From contig NZ_JAERQK010000001.1 of NCBI RefSeq assembly GCF_017912535.1, positions 744,001 to 808,000 of the forward strand: a stretch of DNA of 64,000 bases, given 5' to 3'. This document shows positions 18,983 to 30,242 of this stretch, in pieces. The notes below the pieces were generated by a model, which worked only from the letters and a program-made list of their open reading frames with translations, did not search any database and was not told the origin of the DNA. This DNA comes from Motiliproteus sediminis. Its GTDB lineage: Bacteria > Pseudomonadota > Gammaproteobacteria > Pseudomonadales > Balneatricaceae. The translations under genes and the position numbers were made by a program. How positions within the stretch are numbered: position 1 is the first letter of the stretch; every line of letters starts with the position of its first letter.

Positions 18983-21220
18983 TTAAGCGTTAAAGTCAGC
19001 CAGTGCTTTGTTCAAAGTCGCACTCGGACGCATGATCCCCTTCACCACTTCGCGATCGGCGTGGTAGTAACCCCACTCCATCGCCTGCACCGGGTGACCC
19101 TGGTCCTGCTCGAACTCACTGATGATCTGCTGCTCAGAATCAGTCAGCGTCTTAGCCAGCGACGCAAACTGCGCGGCGAGCTCGGGATCCTCAGTTTGAG
19201 CGGCTACTTCCTGTGCCCAGTACATACCCAGATAGAAGTGGCTACCACGGTTGTCCAACTCACCCACCTTGCGAGACGGTGACTTGTTGTTCTCCAGCAG
19301 CTTGCCGGTAGCGGCATCCAGGCACTTGGCCAGCACTTTCGCCTTCGGGTTGTTCTGCTTGATCCCCATCTCTTCAAGAGAAACCGCCAGCGCCAGGAAT
19401 TCACCCAGAGAATCCCAACGCAGGTGGTTCTCCTCGATCACCTGCTGCACGTGCTTGGGCGCAGAACCACCCGCACCAGTCTCGTACATACCGCCACCTT
19501 TCAGCATCGGCACAATGGAAAGCATCTTGGCGGAAGTGCCCAGCTCCATGATCGGGAACAGGTCAGTCAGGTAATCACGCAACACGTTACCGGTCACGGA
19601 GATGGTGTCGCGGCCGCGGATCATACGCTCCATGGAGCGGCGAATCGCTTCTTCGTAGGTGTTGATGCGAATATCCAGACCGGAGAGATCATGCTCCTGC
19701 AGGTAGCAGTTGACCTTCTTGATCAGCTCAATATCGTGGGCACGGTTGCGGTCCAGCCAGAAGATCGCCGGCGTGTCGGACTGACGGGCACGAGTTACCG
19801 CCAGCTTGACCCAGTCGCGTACCGCGATGTCCTTGGTCTGACAGGCGCGCCAGATGTCGCCCTTCTCGACCTCGTGACTCATCAGCACGTTACCCTTGGC
19901 ATCAACCACGCGCATGGTACCGTCTTGGTCCACTTCGTAGGTCTTGTCGTGAGAACCATACTCTTCGGCTTTCTTGGCCATCAGACCGACATTGGGCACG
20001 GTACCCATGGTGGTGGGATCAAAGGCACCATTGGTCTTACAGAAGTTGATCATCTCCTGATAGATCTTGGAGTAGGTTGACTCAGGCATCACCGCCTTAC
20101 AGTCAGCGGGCTTGCCGTCACCACCCCACATTTTGCCACCATTGCGAATCATCGCCGGCATGGAGGCATCGACGATCACGTCGCTGGGCACGTGCAGGTT
20201 GGTGATCCCTTTGTAGGAATCCACCATCGCCATCGCCGGACGGGTCTCGTACACCGCCAGGATGTCACGGTGGATTTCGTCACGCTTGGAACGCGGCAGC
20301 CCCTCGATCTTGGCGTAGACATCGCTCAGACCGTTGTTGGGATTCACACCGAGCTCTTCGAACAGTTCGGCGTACTTCTCGAACACATCTTTGTAGAACA
20401 CGGTAACCGCGTGGCCGAACACAATCGGGTGAGACACCTTCATCATGGTGGCCTTGACGTGCAGCGACCACAGCACACCGGACTCTTTGGCGTCTTCCAT
20501 GGTCTGCTCGAAGAACGCGCGCAGCGCCTTAACGCTCATCCGCATGCTGTCGATGATCTCGCCGGTTTCCAGACCCAGCTTCTTCTTGACGGTGACGTTG
20601 CCAGCCTTGTCGACAAACTCGATCCGCACATCGCCAGCCTGGGGCATGGTGTAGGACTGTTCCGCAGAGTAGAAATCGCCGTCGCGCATGTAATCGGCAT
20701 GAGTACGTGAAGCCATGCTCCACTTGCCCATGGAGTGCGGGAACTTACGGGCGTAGTTCTTAACCGCCTTGGGGGCACGACGGTCAGAGTTACCCTCACG
20801 CAGCACGGGGTTTACCGCGCTGCCGAGAATCTTGGAGTAGCGGGTTTTGAGCTCTTCTTCTTCCGGCGTTTTGGCGTCCTGAGGAAAATCGGGCAGTTTG
20901 TAGCCCTGAGTCTGCAACTCGGCGATACAGGCCTTTAGCTGGGGAACCGATGCGGAGATGTTCGGCAGCTTGATGATGTTGGCATCCGGATCCTGTGTCA
21001 GCTCACCCAAAAACGCCAGACCATCCTCAACCTTCTGCTCGTCGGTCAGATAGTCGGGGAACGCGGCCAGGATACGACCAGCCAGGGAGATATCGCTGAT
21101 CTTAACGTTGATGCCGGCAGCGCTGGTGAAGGTGCGCACGATCGGCAGCAGCGAACAGGTCGCCAATGAAGGTGCTTCATCGGTGAGGGTGTAATAGATG
21201 GTGTGCTTATTGGTAGTCAT
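18983..21220 (-). CDS. idh: NADP-dependent isocitrate dehydrogenase, monomeric type II
   Basis: 745 residues from ATG 21220 ([18 protein letters not shown]), the typical size of the monomeric enzyme (about 740). Characteristic stretches are [37 protein letters not shown] with substrate-binding Ser/Asn/Arg, [16 protein letters not shown] and [14 protein letters not shown]. It catalyses the same step as the dimeric Icd but shares little sequence with it. In Colwellia and Pseudomonas relatives the two genes are also neighbours; the monomeric form is cold-active and cold-induced in Colwellia. Confidence 0.97.
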   Translation of the reverse strand: MTTNKHTIYYTLTDEAPSLATCSLLPIVRTFTSAAGINVKISDISLAGRILAAFPDYLTDEQKVEDGLAFLGELTQDPDANIIKLPNISASVPQLKACIAELQTQGYKLPDFPQDAKTPEEEELKTRYSKILGSAVNPVLREGNSDRRAPKAVKNYARKFPHSMGKWSMASRTHADYMRDGDFYSAEQSYTMPQAGDVRIEFVDKAGNVTVKKKLGLETGEIIDSMRMSVKALRAFFEQTMEDAKESGVLWSLHVKATMMKVSHPIVFGHAVTVFYKDVFEKYAELFEELGVNPNNGLSDVYAKIEGLPRSKRDEIHRDILAVYETRPAMAMVDSYKGITNLHVPSDVIVDASMPAMIRNGGKMWGGDGKPADCKAVMPESTYSKIYQEMINFCKTNGAFDPTTMGTVPNVGLMAKKAEEYGSHDKTYEVDQDGTMRVVDAKGNVLMSHEVEKGDIWRACQTKDIAVRDWVKLAVTRARQSDTPAIFWLDRNRAHDIELIKKVNCYLQEHDLSGLDIRINTYEEAIRRSMERMIRGRDTISVTGNVLRDYLTDLFPIMELGTSAKMLSIVPMLKGGGMYETGAGGSAPKHVQQVIEENHLRWDSLGEFLALAVSLEEMGIKQNNPKAKVLAKCLDAATGKLLENNKSPSRKVGELDNRGSHFYLGMYWAQEVAAQTEDPELAAQFASLAKTLTDSEQQIISEFEQDQGHPVQAMEWGYYHADREVVKGIMRPSATLNKALADFNA

Positions 21221-21265
21221 GATATCCCCTGTAGTTTCCGGCTGGCAGCCATTCACCTGCATCAC

Positions 21266-21651
21266 GCAACTTGTGATCGCGAAGCCGGCAGGTCCGAGCC
21301 TAAGGTTTAGAAACGCCGCGGCGAATTGTATGGCACCTTGGTCGTAAGACCCAAGTAAAAACGCGCAAAAAGCCTCACCCTGCTACTAAAAGCTAATGAG
21401 TTTAACCCCACTACAAGAAAGCGCACCAAAACGGCGCAAACTCGCCACAAAGAGATCAGATTAAAATTAAGTGCATTTAAAACAAAGAGATACAAAACAA
21501 CACTCAAACATCAGTTTGTGCGCCGCAGCGAAGCCCGATCGACATAGCCGCATCCCGTGCCGCCTCCTGTGTAGTAACACTACAACTACCCAGCTCGCCA
21601 CTAAGGATCACCCAGACACGTGGCAAAACGGCTCCCCGCTCGCCCAGAAAA
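21266..21651. other. Gene-free spacer upstream of the monomeric isocitrate dehydrogenase gene
   Basis: About 390 bases with an A/T-rich core (21440-21500), which is the likely promoter region of the leftward dehydrogenase gene. TTGTTT reads on the minus strand at 21485-21480 but no convincing -10 at normal spacing was found. No coding sequence or RNA gene was recognised. Confidence 0.4.
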
Positions 21652-21678
21652 CAAAAAAAAGGGCGCGATGCGCCCCTT
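21652..21678 (-). terminator. Intrinsic terminator after uraA
   Basis: On the minus strand GGGGCGC, loop ATC, GCGCCC is followed by eight T residues. It lies 19 bases beyond the uraA stop codon and fits a classical rho-independent terminator of the upp-uraA unit. Confidence 0.88.
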
Positions 21679-21696
21679 CTCATTCGAAAGTACTGT

Positions 21697-22956
21697 TCAG
21701 CCTTGCCGATGGCGCGGTAACAGCTGGTTCAGCACAATGGCAAGAATCGCAGACAACGCGATGCCCTGCAGGGTGAACTCGCCAAAGCCGAACTGCATAC
21801 CTCCGATGCCGAACACCAGCGTTAACGAGACGATCACCATATTGCGCGCCTCGGACAGATCCTCCCCACTTCGAACCACCGTATTAAGCCCCACGGCAGC
21901 GATTGCACCGAACAGAAGCGTCATGATTCCGCCCATAACCGGCGTTGGTATGGTGGCCAACAAGGCGCCAGTCTTACCGGAAAACGACAGCAAAATAGCG
22001 AAGATCGCCGTCCAGGTCATAATCCGCGGGTTATACGCACGGGTAAGCGCCACCGCACCGGTCACCTCGGAATAGGTGGTATTCGGCGGGCCGCCAAAGA
22101 AGCCTGCCAGACTGGTCGCCAGACCGTCACCAAGCAGCGTACGCTTGAGCCCGGGCTTTTTAAGGAAATCCTTACCGGCAACGTTACTGATCGCCACCAT
22201 ATCGCCAATATGCTCCACCGCCGGCGCAATGGCGATTGGCAGTATGAACAGGATCGCCTCAAGGCTGAACTGCGGGGCGACAAACGCAGGCACACCAAAC
22301 CAGGGCGCCGCTGATACCGCCTCAAAACTGACCACGCCCATCAATGCCGCCACGGTGTAGCCAACAATCAAACCCACCAGAATCGGCACCAGACGCAACA
22401 TACCGCGCGCCATGGCGGCAACCAGCACTGTTGCCAGCAGCGACACCATGGAGATCAGCAGCGCGGTGTCAGCTTCAACCAGCACCACGGCTCCGTCACC
22501 GGACTTGCCCAACGCCAGATTGACCGCCACCGGTGCCAGACTCAGACCGATCACCATAATTACCGGGCCCACGACCACCGGCGGCAGTAGCCGGTGAATG
22601 AAACCGGTACCGCGCCAGGCCACCAGCGCACTGAGCAGCACATAGAACAGGCCGGCTGCGATCAATCCCGACATGGTGCCAGCAATACCCCAGGTACTGA
22701 CGCCATGCATGATCGCCGGAATAAAGGCAAAGGACGACGCCAGAAAGATCGGTACCGAGCCACCGGTCACGAGCTGGAACAACAGCGTTCCGGCGCCGGC
22801 GGTAAACAGTGCCACATTAGGGTCCAATCCAGTCAGGATAGGCACCAGCACCAGGGCACCAAAGGCCACAAACAACATCTGCGCCCCAAGAATACTGGGA
22901 TGCAGCCGCGATCCCCCGTTCGCCGCCAGGGCGTCGCCTGCAACAGGCTGAGTCAT
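21697..22956 (-). CDS. uraA: Uracil-xanthine permease (NCS2), probably uracil:H+ symporter
   Basis: 419 residues with 14 predicted membrane spans. NCS2 hallmarks include VATFTAGAGTLLFQL-type helix 3 (VALFTAGAGTLLFQLVTGG), AVEHIGDMVAISNVAG with the substrate-binding Glu/His, and FGGPPNTTYSEVTGAVALTR. Placement directly after upp (37-base gap) argues for uracil rather than purine uptake. Confidence 0.92.
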   Translation of the reverse strand: MTQPVAGDALAANGGSRLHPSILGAQMLFVAFGALVLVPILTGLDPNVALFTAGAGTLLFQLVTGGSVPIFLASSFAFIPAIMHGVSTWGIAGTMSGLIAAGLFYVLLSALVAWRGTGFIHRLLPPVVVGPVIMVIGLSLAPVAVNLALGKSGDGAVVLVEADTALLISMVSLLATVLVAAMARGMLRLVPILVGLIVGYTVAALMGVVSFEAVSAAPWFGVPAFVAPQFSLEAILFILPIAIAPAVEHIGDMVAISNVAGKDFLKKPGLKRTLLGDGLATSLAGFFGGPPNTTYSEVTGAVALTRAYNPRIMTWTAIFAILLSFSGKTGALLATIPTPVMGGIMTLLFGAIAAVGLNTVVRSGEDLSEARNMVIVSLTLVFGIGGMQFGFGEFTLQGIALSAILAIVLNQLLPRHRQG

Positions 22957-22993
22957 GTTCTATTCCTCTCGAAAATGCAGTTAGACGGTAGCG

Positions 22994-23623
22994 TTATTTG
23001 GTACCGAAGATCTTGTCGCCGGCATCACCCAGACCCGGCAGAATGTAGCCCTGCTCATTGAGACCCTGGTCGATCGATGCGGTGTAGATGTCAACATCCG
23101 GATGGGCCGCGGTGACTTTGGCAATCCCCTCCGGTGAACAGACCAGAAACAGCCCCATAATGCGGGTACAGCCGGCTTGTTTGAGCATATCGATGGTTGC
23201 GATCAGGGTGCCCCCCGTCGCCAGCATCGGGTCAATGATCAGCGCGGTACGGTTGTCGATATCACCCACCAGCTTCTCGAAATAGGGCACCGGTTCCAGT
23301 GTTTCTTCGTTGCGGTACAGCCCCACCACGCTGACTTTGGCACTGGGAATCAGCTGCATCACGCCATCCAGCATCCCCAACCCCGCACGTAGAATCGGCA
23401 CCACGGTGATCTTTTTACCCTTGATCACATCCACTTCCAGCGGTTCACCGGTCCAGCTCTCGATCTCCTGCGGTTCGGTTTCCAGCGCACGCGTGGCCTC
23501 GTAGGTCAGCAGGTTACCCACCTCCCCGGCCAACTCACGAAAATGTTTGGTACTGATCCCACTCTTGCGCATCAATCCCAACTTGTGCCGCACCAAAGGA
23601 TGTTTAATCTCGAAAACCGCCAT
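22994..23623 (-). CDS. upp: Uracil phosphoribosyltransferase
   Basis: 209 residues, normal length. It makes UMP from uracil and PRPP. Signature parts are [18 protein letters not shown] at the N-terminus, [14 protein letters not shown], the PRPP loop [13 protein letters not shown] and the C-terminal uracil site [17 protein letters not shown]. First gene of a salvage operon with uraA; divergent from hpt. Confidence 0.97.
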   Translation of the reverse strand: MAVFEIKHPLVRHKLGLMRKSGISTKHFRELAGEVGNLLTYEATRALETEPQEIESWTGEPLEVDVIKGKKITVVPILRAGLGMLDGVMQLIPSAKVSVVGLYRNEETLEPVPYFEKLVGDIDNRTALIIDPMLATGGTLIATIDMLKQAGCTRIMGLFLVCSPEGIAKVTAAHPDVDIYTASIDQGLNEQGYILPGLGDAGDKIFGTK

Positions 23624-23676
23624 ACTGCCCCCTACACTTCGACAAACCGGCCCGTCAGGCCAAAAAAATTATCCGA

Positions 23677-23706
23677 TTGTATTGTATTTTTGACGACCTG
23701 TATAAT
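23677..23706 (+). promoter_or_regulatory. Sigma-70-type promoter for hpt
   Basis: TTGTAT (23677-23682) and a perfect TATAAT (23701-23706) are 18 bases apart, 35 bases before the hpt start. The upp gene starts in the opposite direction 54 bases to the left, so the two salvage units share this A/T-rich spacer. Confidence 0.62.
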
Positions 23707-23741
23707 GCGCCGCTTTAACCGCTAACCGGAGTCAGAAACCG

Positions 23742-24293
23742 ATGGAAATCACCGCTGCCGACGCCCTGAAAATCCACCGTGAAGCCGATTGCCTGGTCAG
23801 CGGCGACCAGTTGGCCGCAGCCCTGGATCAAATGGCGACGCAGATCACCAAGCGCCTTGAAGATAGCGCACCACTGGTGCTGACGGTGATGAACGGCGGT
23901 CTGATTCCGGCAGCAGAGCTGCTGATCCGGCTCGAATTCCCGCTGCAGATGGACTACCTGCACGCCACCCGTTACGGCAACGCTACGGTGGGCAGCGAAT
24001 TGGAGTGGCGCATCTACCCCACTACGCCGGTAGAGGGGCGCACGGTACTGATCATCGACGACATCTTCGATCAGGGACACACCCTGGCCGCCATCTGCGA
24101 GTACCTGAAACAAAATGGCGCACGTGAAGTACTCACCGCAGTAGTGGTCAACAAACTGCACGACCGCAAGGTGGACTTCAGCCCCGACTTCGTCGGCGTA
24201 GACGTGGAGGACCGCTTTCTGTACGGTTTCGGCATGGATTACCAAGGCTTTTACCGCAACGCCAACGGCATCTACGCCGTCAAAGGGCTATGA
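23742..24293 (+). CDS. hpt: Hypoxanthine-guanine phosphoribosyltransferase
   Basis: 183 residues of the purine PRTase family. The PRPP-binding loop VLIIDDIFDQGHTLA (usually DDIxDxGxT) is present, preceded by the LTVMNGGLIPAAELL flexible-loop segment and followed by VVNKLHDRKVDFSPDFVG. It salvages hypoxanthine and guanine to IMP and GMP. Overlaps the next small gene by ATGA. Confidence 0.93.
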   Translation: MEITAADALKIHREADCLVSGDQLAAALDQMATQITKRLEDSAPLVLTVMNGGLIPAAELLIRLEFPLQMDYLHATRYGNATVGSELEWRIYPTTPVEGRTVLIIDDIFDQGHTLAAICEYLKQNGAREVLTAVVVNKLHDRKVDFSPDFVGVDVEDRFLYGFGMDYQGFYRNANGIYAVKGL

Positions 24294-24520
24294 ATCTGAT
24301 ACCGGAATCACCGCAACAGTGGCTGATGCTGCTGTTTGCGGCTGCCTCCTTTATAACGCTGGGCTGGCAATACCTGCGCAGCAGGCGCCTGCAGATGCCG
24401 CCTTCGGCCCGCAACGACATCAAAGCCAGACGCCTGTGGCGCGGAGACCGCCGCGCCTACCAGCGCAAATACGGCGATATCGACAAACAACTGGAAGAGC
24501 GCAGCCGCAACGGCGATTAA
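24290..24520 (+). CDS. Small single-span membrane protein of unknown function
   Basis: 76 residues: a hydrophobic helix at about 10-30 (WLMLLFAAASFITLGWQYL) followed by a strongly basic, Arg-rich cytoplasmic tail (YLRSRRLQMPPSARN and RRLWRGDRRAYQRKYG). It overlaps the hpt stop by 4 bases (ATGA), which is good evidence that it is translated. No family recognised. Confidence 0.62.
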   Translation: MNLIPESPQQWLMLLFAAASFITLGWQYLRSRRLQMPPSARNDIKARRLWRGDRRAYQRKYGDIDKQLEERSRNGD

Positions 24521-24524
24521 GACA

Positions 24525-26165
24525 CTAGGCCGCAGGGCGACCCAATAGTTGACGCAGCTCCTCCAGACGACCGGCCAATGCATCGCTGCTGGCTATTTCG
24601 GCTTGTTCGTCAAGCACATCAACCAGGGTCTGCTCGTCTGTCAGCGGATTCGCCAGTACCACCCGAAACACCACGATCGGCTGCTGGCCGTAGCGCTCAG
24701 GAGTCAGCCGGGTACGCGACACGAACGCCTTGCCGTGCTCACGCTGGGTCTTCTGAATATGGCGGGTAATACTGTTGAGAATATCGTTAGCCTTGCGCGC
24801 CACAGAGGGTGACGCGTCGGCAAGTGCACCGGCAAAGCCGGCCGGCAGCCAGCGATAGGTCAGAATATTAAGCTCGGGATCAGTGATCAGCTCAAAGTCC
24901 TGACGTTCGTCGATCAGCTCGGCAAAGCGGGCCGCTTTCTCGATTCCCAGGTCGATCAGCAACTGATAACCCCGGCGTCCGATGATGCGCAACGCCGAAT
25001 GCACCAGCATCGCCATCCCCGGGCGGGAGCCCTCCAGCGTCGTACTGCCGAGATCCTTCGAACCCTGACGAATGATGTACTGCGCATGGTGCTCGATACT
25101 GCCGAGCTTGGCAGGATCCTTGAATACCACCAGCCCCACACCCATGGGCACATAAAGCTGTTTATGGGCATCAATGGTGACCGAATCGGCACGTTCGATC
25201 CCTTTGAGCTTGCCACGGTAACGATCGGAAAACAGGGTTGGACCACCCCAGGCCGCATCAACGTGAAAATGCAGCCCCTCGGCCGCAGCAACATCAGCCA
25301 CAGCGTCCAGCGGATCGATATTGCCGGTCTCGGTAGTGCCGGCGATCCCGACCACCGCAAAGGGTCGGATATTACGCTCCCTCAACTGCCGGATCTGGAC
25401 CTGCAGCGCATCAACACAAATGCGGTTGGAACCGTCCGTCGGCACCGCGACGATCTGTTCACGGCCAATCCCCAGCACATCGGCGGCCTTGGACAGCGAG
25501 TAGTGCCCCCGCTCGGAAACCAGTATCGCAGCGCCCTCGCAATCATAGTGACGCATGGCGGCGAACAGGCCTTCCTTGTTGATACCGCGAAAATTGCCCT
25601 GCGGCCCAAAAGCGCTGTTACGGGCAGCCCACAGCGCAGTGATATTAGCCACCGTACCACCGGAACAGAACGCGCCCAGATGCTGATGAGAATCGTGCAG
25701 CCAGCGGCCGTAGAACGCCTCATCCTGCTGAAAAACCAAACGGTGCAGCATGCCCAGCACTTGCCGCTCCAGCGGGGTAAACGCCTTGGAGGTCTCGGTT
25801 TTGACCAGGTTTTGGTTCAACGCGATCATGATCTTCGACAACGGGATCATGAAATAGGGCAATGCCGAGGTCATATGACCGATGAAACTGGGGGATGCGG
25901 TGTGTACCGATTGCGCCACGACCTTATCGAGCAAGAACTGGGTCTGCTCGGATACAAACACCGGGCGGTCGGGAATATCGGTATCGGTAAAATCACGCTC
26001 GAGCACCGACAGGTCGGTCTCTTCGGCGACAATATGCTGCTGCAGAAAGCCAGCCAGATTCTGGGAGATCGCCTGGTCCAGTTTGCCCAGCGTCGAATCG
26101 GGCGCTTCCGGCACCGTGAAAATGCGGAACAGGTTATTCATGCTGGCGTTAGCATTCGTACCCAT
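24525..26165 (-). CDS. panP: Pyridoxal-dependent aspartate 1-decarboxylase (PanP-like, group II decarboxylase)
   Basis: 546 residues. PLP fold type I, glutamate-decarboxylase-like. The PLP lysine is in DSVTIDAHKQLYVPMG, the cofactor-binding region in GAFCSGGTVANITALWAARN and HVDAAWGGPTLFSDRY. Length and these motifs fit PanP, which makes beta-alanine for pantothenate in vibrios and other bacteria that lack PanD. The ATG at 26165 may be replaced by an ATG nine codons in (MNNLFRIF). Related activities such as glutamate or sulfinoalanine decarboxylase cannot be fully ruled out. Confidence 0.85.
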   Translation of the reverse strand: MGTNANASMNNLFRIFTVPEAPDSTLGKLDQAISQNLAGFLQQHIVAEETDLSVLERDFTDTDIPDRPVFVSEQTQFLLDKVVAQSVHTASPSFIGHMTSALPYFMIPLSKIMIALNQNLVKTETSKAFTPLERQVLGMLHRLVFQQDEAFYGRWLHDSHQHLGAFCSGGTVANITALWAARNSAFGPQGNFRGINKEGLFAAMRHYDCEGAAILVSERGHYSLSKAADVLGIGREQIVAVPTDGSNRICVDALQVQIRQLRERNIRPFAVVGIAGTTETGNIDPLDAVADVAAAEGLHFHVDAAWGGPTLFSDRYRGKLKGIERADSVTIDAHKQLYVPMGVGLVVFKDPAKLGSIEHHAQYIIRQGSKDLGSTTLEGSRPGMAMLVHSALRIIGRRGYQLLIDLGIEKAARFAELIDERQDFELITDPELNILTYRWLPAGFAGALADASPSVARKANDILNSITRHIQKTQREHGKAFVSRTRLTPERYGQQPIVVFRVVLANPLTDEQTLVDVLDEQAEIASSDALAGRLEELRQLLGRPAA

Positions 26166-26465
26166 ATCAAGAATACCTGTACGCTGTTCTGACTCTGATC
26201 GTCCGGTACTGCGAGCCCCGAACCCTGCGAGACCGGGGGGATTACACCATTCAACACCGATCGAAAAAGTCGGGCAAGTATTTCAGAGCAAGTGCAACAT
26301 TGCAATTCTCCCACGACCAAAGGCCGAGCCTACCATCCTTGCAGCAGCAGTATGGCTCAACTCAAGATGAGCGCATTTCAGAGGAATCAACGCTAAAAAC
26401 CGTTACAATGCCCTCCCTATCAATGGTTTGCGCCAATCCAGCCCACCGAAGTAGAGACCACCATC
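26166..26465. other. Divergent promoter region between panP and metH
   Basis: A 300-base gene-free spacer. TTACAAT at 26401-26407 could be a -10 for metH, though no strong -35 accompanies it. No S-box, cobalamin riboswitch core or clear MetJ box was recognised by eye. Confidence 0.35.
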
Positions 26466-29400
26466 GTGACGCAACAGACACAGTCCCCCTTATCCGCCGC
26501 CCTCAAGCAACGCATTCTGCTACTCGACGGGGCCATGGGGACCATGATCCAGCGCCACAAACTCGAGGAGGCCGACTACCGGGGTGAGCGTTTTAGCGAC
26601 TGGCCCTCTGACCTCAAAGGCAACAACGACCTGCTGGTACTGACCCGACCGGACGTCATCGCCGCCGTTCATGAGGAGTACCTCGCCGCCGGCTGCGACA
26701 TCATCGAAACCAACACCTTTAACGCCACCCGCATCGCCATGGCGGACTACGGCATGGAATCGCTGACCGCCGAGATCAACCTGGAAGCTGCGCGTATCGC
26801 CCGTGCAGCGGCGGACAAATACAGCACCCCGGACAAACCGCGTTTTGTCGCCGGCGTCCTGGGCCCGACCAACCGCACCGCATCCATCTCCCCCGACGTC
26901 AACGACCCGGCCGCACGCAACGTCACCTTTGACGAACTGGTCGAGGCCTACCTCGAGGCGATCGATCCGCTGGTCAAGGGTGGCGCCGACATCCTGCTGG
27001 TGGAGACCATCTTCGACACCCTCAACGCCAAAGCCGCCATCTTCGCGTTGGAAACCTATTTTGACGACCACGGCCGCCGCCTGCCGGTGATGATCTCCGG
27101 CACCATCACCGATGCCTCCGGCCGCACCCTGTCGGGTCAGACCACCGAAGCGTTCTGGAACTCCGTGCGCCACGCCCAGCCCATCGCCATCGGCCTGAAC
27201 TGCGCTTTAGGCCCGGAAGAGCTGCGCCAGTACGTGCAGGAGCTATCACGCATCGCCGACACCCACGTCTCCGCCCACCCCAACGCCGGCCTGCCCAACG
27301 CCTTTGGCGAATACGACGAAACCCCGGCGCAGATGGCCGAACAGATCGGCGAATGGGCCAGTAGCGGCTTTCTCAATATCGTCGGTGGCTGCTGCGGCAC
27401 GACGCCCGAACATATTCGCGTTATCGGCGAAGCGGTCAGCCGCCATCAACCGCGCGCCCTGCCGGAACTGCCGGTGCAGTGCCGACTGGCGGGATTGGAG
27501 CCATTCAACATCGGCGCCGGCACCCTCTTTGTTAACGTTGGCGAGCGCGCCAACGTTACCGGTTCGGCCAAGTTCAAACGGCTGATCAAAGAGCAGGATT
27601 ACGAAACCGCGTTGGATATCTGCCGCGAACAAGTAGAAAACGGCGCCCAGGTAATCGACATCAACATGGACGAGGGGATGCTCGATTCTGAAGCGGCGAT
27701 GATCCGCTTCCTTAACCTGATCGCCGGTGAACCCGATATCGCCCGGGTACCGATCATGGTCGACTCCTCCAAGTGGGAGATTCTGGAGCAAGGCCTCAAG
27801 CGGATTCAGGGCAAAGGGATCGTCAACTCCATCAGTCTTAAAGAAGGCGAAGAGAAGTTCATCCAGCAGGCCAAGCTGATCAAGCGCTACGGCGCCGCCG
27901 TGGTCGTCATGGCGTTTGACGAAACCGGTCAGGCAGACACCCTGGCGCGCAAGATAGAGATCTGCACCCGTTCCTACGAGGTGCTGGTCAATCAGGCCGA
28001 CTTTCCGCCGCAGGATATTATCTTCGACCCCAACATCTTTGCCGTCGCCACCGGCATTGAGGAGCACAACAATTACGCGGTGGATTTCATTGAAGCCACC
28101 CGTACCATCAAGCAGACCCTGCCCCACGCCATGATCTCCGGCGGGGTATCCAACGTGTCATTCTCCTTCCGCGGCAACAACCCCGTGCGGGAGGCGATCC
28201 ATGCGGTATTTCTCTACCACGCCATCAAGGCCGGCATGGACATGGGCATCGTCAACGCCGGCCAACTGGCGATCTATGAAGATATCCCCAAGGACCTGCG
28301 CGACCGGGTTGAGGATGTGATTCTCAACCGCCCAGTTGCGGGCGACACCGATGCCACCGAAGCACTGCTGGCGGTGGCCGGCGACTACGCCGGCAGCGGC
28401 GGTCCGGCAGAATCCAAGCAGGATCTGGCCTGGCGCGACTGGAGCGTCGAGAAACGCCTGTCCCACGCGCTGGTCAAGGGGATCACCGAATTCATCGATC
28501 AAGATACTGAAGAAGCGCGTCAGCAGGCGGAACGCCCGCTGCAGGTGATCGAAGGCCCGCTGATGGCCGGCATGTCGGTGGTCGGCGACCTGTTCGGTGC
28601 CGGCAAGATGTTCCTGCCTCAGGTAGTCAAGTCCGCCCGGGTAATGAAAAAGGCAGTCGCCTACCTGATGCCCTTCATTGAAGAGGAGAAGGACGGCGCC
28701 TCCAGCAGCAACGGCAAAGTACTGATGGCCACCGTCAAGGGCGACGTCCACGACATCGGCAAAAACATCGTTGGTGTGGTGCTGCAGTGCAACAACTTCG
28801 AGATCATCGATCTCGGCGTGATGGTACCCGCCGACAAGATTCTCAAAACTGCGCGCGATGAAAAGGTCGACCTGATCGGCCTCTCCGGCCTGATCACCCC
28901 GTCACTGGACGAGATGGTCCATATCGCCAAGGAGATGGAGCGCCTTGGCATGAACATTCCGCTGATGATCGGCGGCGCCACCACCTCCAAAGCGCATACT
29001 GCGGTCAAGATCGAGCCCAACTACTCCTCACCGGCCGTGTACGTCCACAACGCCTCGCGCAGCGTCGGTGTGGCCAGCGCCCTGCTGAGTAAAACCCAGC
29101 GTGAGCCCTTTATGGCCGAACTCAAGGCCGAGTATGACGAGGTGCGCGAACGCCACTACAGCAAGCACCGCGACGCCCGCCGGGTCAGCCTAGCCAAGGC
29201 GCGCGCCAACAAGCAACCGACCGACTGGAGCAGTTATCAGCCGCCGGTACCGGCCCAGCCTGGCATCACCGTATTTGACGACTACGACCTTAACGAGCTG
29301 ACCGCATACATCGACTGGACCTTCTTCTTCCACACCTGGGAGCTGAAGGGGCGCTTCCCGCAGATTCTGGATCACCCGGAGATGGGCAGTGAAGCACGCA

Positions 29401-30173
29401 AGTTGTACACCGACGCCCAGGCGATGCTCACCCAACTGATCGAAGGCAAACGCCTCAAGGCACGCGCGGTGGTGGGACTGTTCCCGGCCAATCAGGTCAA
29501 CGATGATGATATTGAAATCTATGCCGATGAGTCGCGCACCGAGCTGCTGACCCGTATCCACCAGTTGCGCCAGCAGACCGAAAAAGCGGAAGGCCGCTAC
29601 AACCACTGCCTGGCCGACTACGTGGCTCCCAAAAGCAGCGGCGTGGCCGATTACGTGGGTGGCTTCGCGGTCACTGCCGGCATCGGCCTGGATGAGCTGG
29701 TGGCAGAGTTTGAAGCCCAGCACGACGACTACAACAGCATCATGGCCAAGGCGCTCGCCGACCGGCTGGCGGAAGCCTTTGCCGAGCGGATGCACGAACG
29801 GGTGCGCAAAGAGCTATGGGGCTATGCGGCCGATGAATCACTCAGCAATGAGGAGTTGATCAAGGAATCCTACCGCGGCATCCGCCCCGCCCCCGGCTAC
29901 CCGGCCTGCCCCGACCACACCGAGAAAGCGCTGATGTGGCAGCTGCTGGACGCCGAAGCCCACACCGGCATCGGACTCACCGACAGTTTCGCCATGACCC
30001 CGGCGGCCTCCGTCAGCGGCTGGTACTTCAGCCACCCCGAATCCAGCTACTTCGGCATCGCCAAGCTGGGTGAAGATCAGGTGGAAGACTACGCCCAGCG
30101 CAAGCAGATGCCACTCGCAGAGATGGAACGCTGGCTGGCGCCCAACCTGGGTTACGAGCCGGAAGACCGCTAA
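26466..30173 (+). CDS. metH: Cobalamin-dependent methionine synthase
   Basis: 1235 residues, GTG start. Four modules as in E. coli MetH: homocysteine/zinc barrel (about 1-330, Zn ligands C246, C309, C310), folate barrel (about 350-620, beginning [17 protein letters not shown]), cobalamin cap and binding domains (about 650-890, with DVHDIGKN placing the cobalt-ligating His at 762) and the C-terminal activation domain (about 900-1235, with [15 protein letters not shown]) that binds SAM. It makes methionine from homocysteine and methyl-tetrahydrofolate and needs B12. Single gene with its own terminator. Confidence 0.98.
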   Translation: MTQQTQSPLSAALKQRILLLDGAMGTMIQRHKLEEADYRGERFSDWPSDLKGNNDLLVLTRPDVIAAVHEEYLAAGCDIIETNTFNATRIAMADYGMESLTAEINLEAARIARAAADKYSTPDKPRFVAGVLGPTNRTASISPDVNDPAARNVTFDELVEAYLEAIDPLVKGGADILLVETIFDTLNAKAAIFALETYFDDHGRRLPVMISGTITDASGRTLSGQTTEAFWNSVRHAQPIAIGLNCALGPEELRQYVQELSRIADTHVSAHPNAGLPNAFGEYDETPAQMAEQIGEWASSGFLNIVGGCCGTTPEHIRVIGEAVSRHQPRALPELPVQCRLAGLEPFNIGAGTLFVNVGERANVTGSAKFKRLIKEQDYETALDICREQVENGAQVIDINMDEGMLDSEAAMIRFLNLIAGEPDIARVPIMVDSSKWEILEQGLKRIQGKGIVNSISLKEGEEKFIQQAKLIKRYGAAVVVMAFDETGQADTLARKIEICTRSYEVLVNQADFPPQDIIFDPNIFAVATGIEEHNNYAVDFIEATRTIKQTLPHAMISGGVSNVSFSFRGNNPVREAIHAVFLYHAIKAGMDMGIVNAGQLAIYEDIPKDLRDRVEDVILNRPVAGDTDATEALLAVAGDYAGSGGPAESKQDLAWRDWSVEKRLSHALVKGITEFIDQDTEEARQQAERPLQVIEGPLMAGMSVVGDLFGAGKMFLPQVVKSARVMKKAVAYLMPFIEEEKDGASSSNGKVLMATVKGDVHDIGKNIVGVVLQCNNFEIIDLGVMVPADKILKTARDEKVDLIGLSGLITPSLDEMVHIAKEMERLGMNIPLMIGGATTSKAHTAVKIEPNYSSPAVYVHNASRSVGVASALLSKTQREPFMAELKAEYDEVRERHYSKHRDARRVSLAKARANKQPTDWSSYQPPVPAQPGITVFDDYDLNELTAYIDWTFFFHTWELKGRFPQILDHPEMGSEARKLYTDAQAMLTQLIEGKRLKARAVVGLFPANQVNDDDIEIYADESRTELLTRIHQLRQQTEKAEGRYNHCLADYVAPKSSGVADYVGGFAVTAGIGLDELVAEFEAQHDDYNSIMAKALADRLAEAFAERMHERVRKELWGYAADESLSNEELIKESYRGIRPAPGYPACPDHTEKALMWQLLDAEAHTGIGLTDSFAMTPAASVSGWYFSHPESSYFGIAKLGEDQVEDYAQRKQMPLAEMERWLAPNLGYEPEDR

Positions 30174-30198
30174 GAGCCACACCACGGCTGCTGTATTA

Positions 30199-30242
30199 AC
30201 AGAAAAGCCGCCGAATGGTTAGCTGTTCGGCGGCTTTTCTGT
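30199..30242. terminator. Strong terminator after metH
   Basis: ACAGAAAAGCCGCCGAA pairs perfectly over 17 bases with TTCGGCGGCTTTTCTGT across a 10-base loop, 25 bases beyond the metH stop. A TTTTCTG tail follows the GC core; the flanking A- and T-runs make it bidirectional. Confidence 0.88.

Noticed and set aside
24999-26192. Rightward 397-codon frame opposite panP
   Set aside because: Antisense shadow of the PLP decarboxylase; the panP product has complete family motifs and this frame has none.
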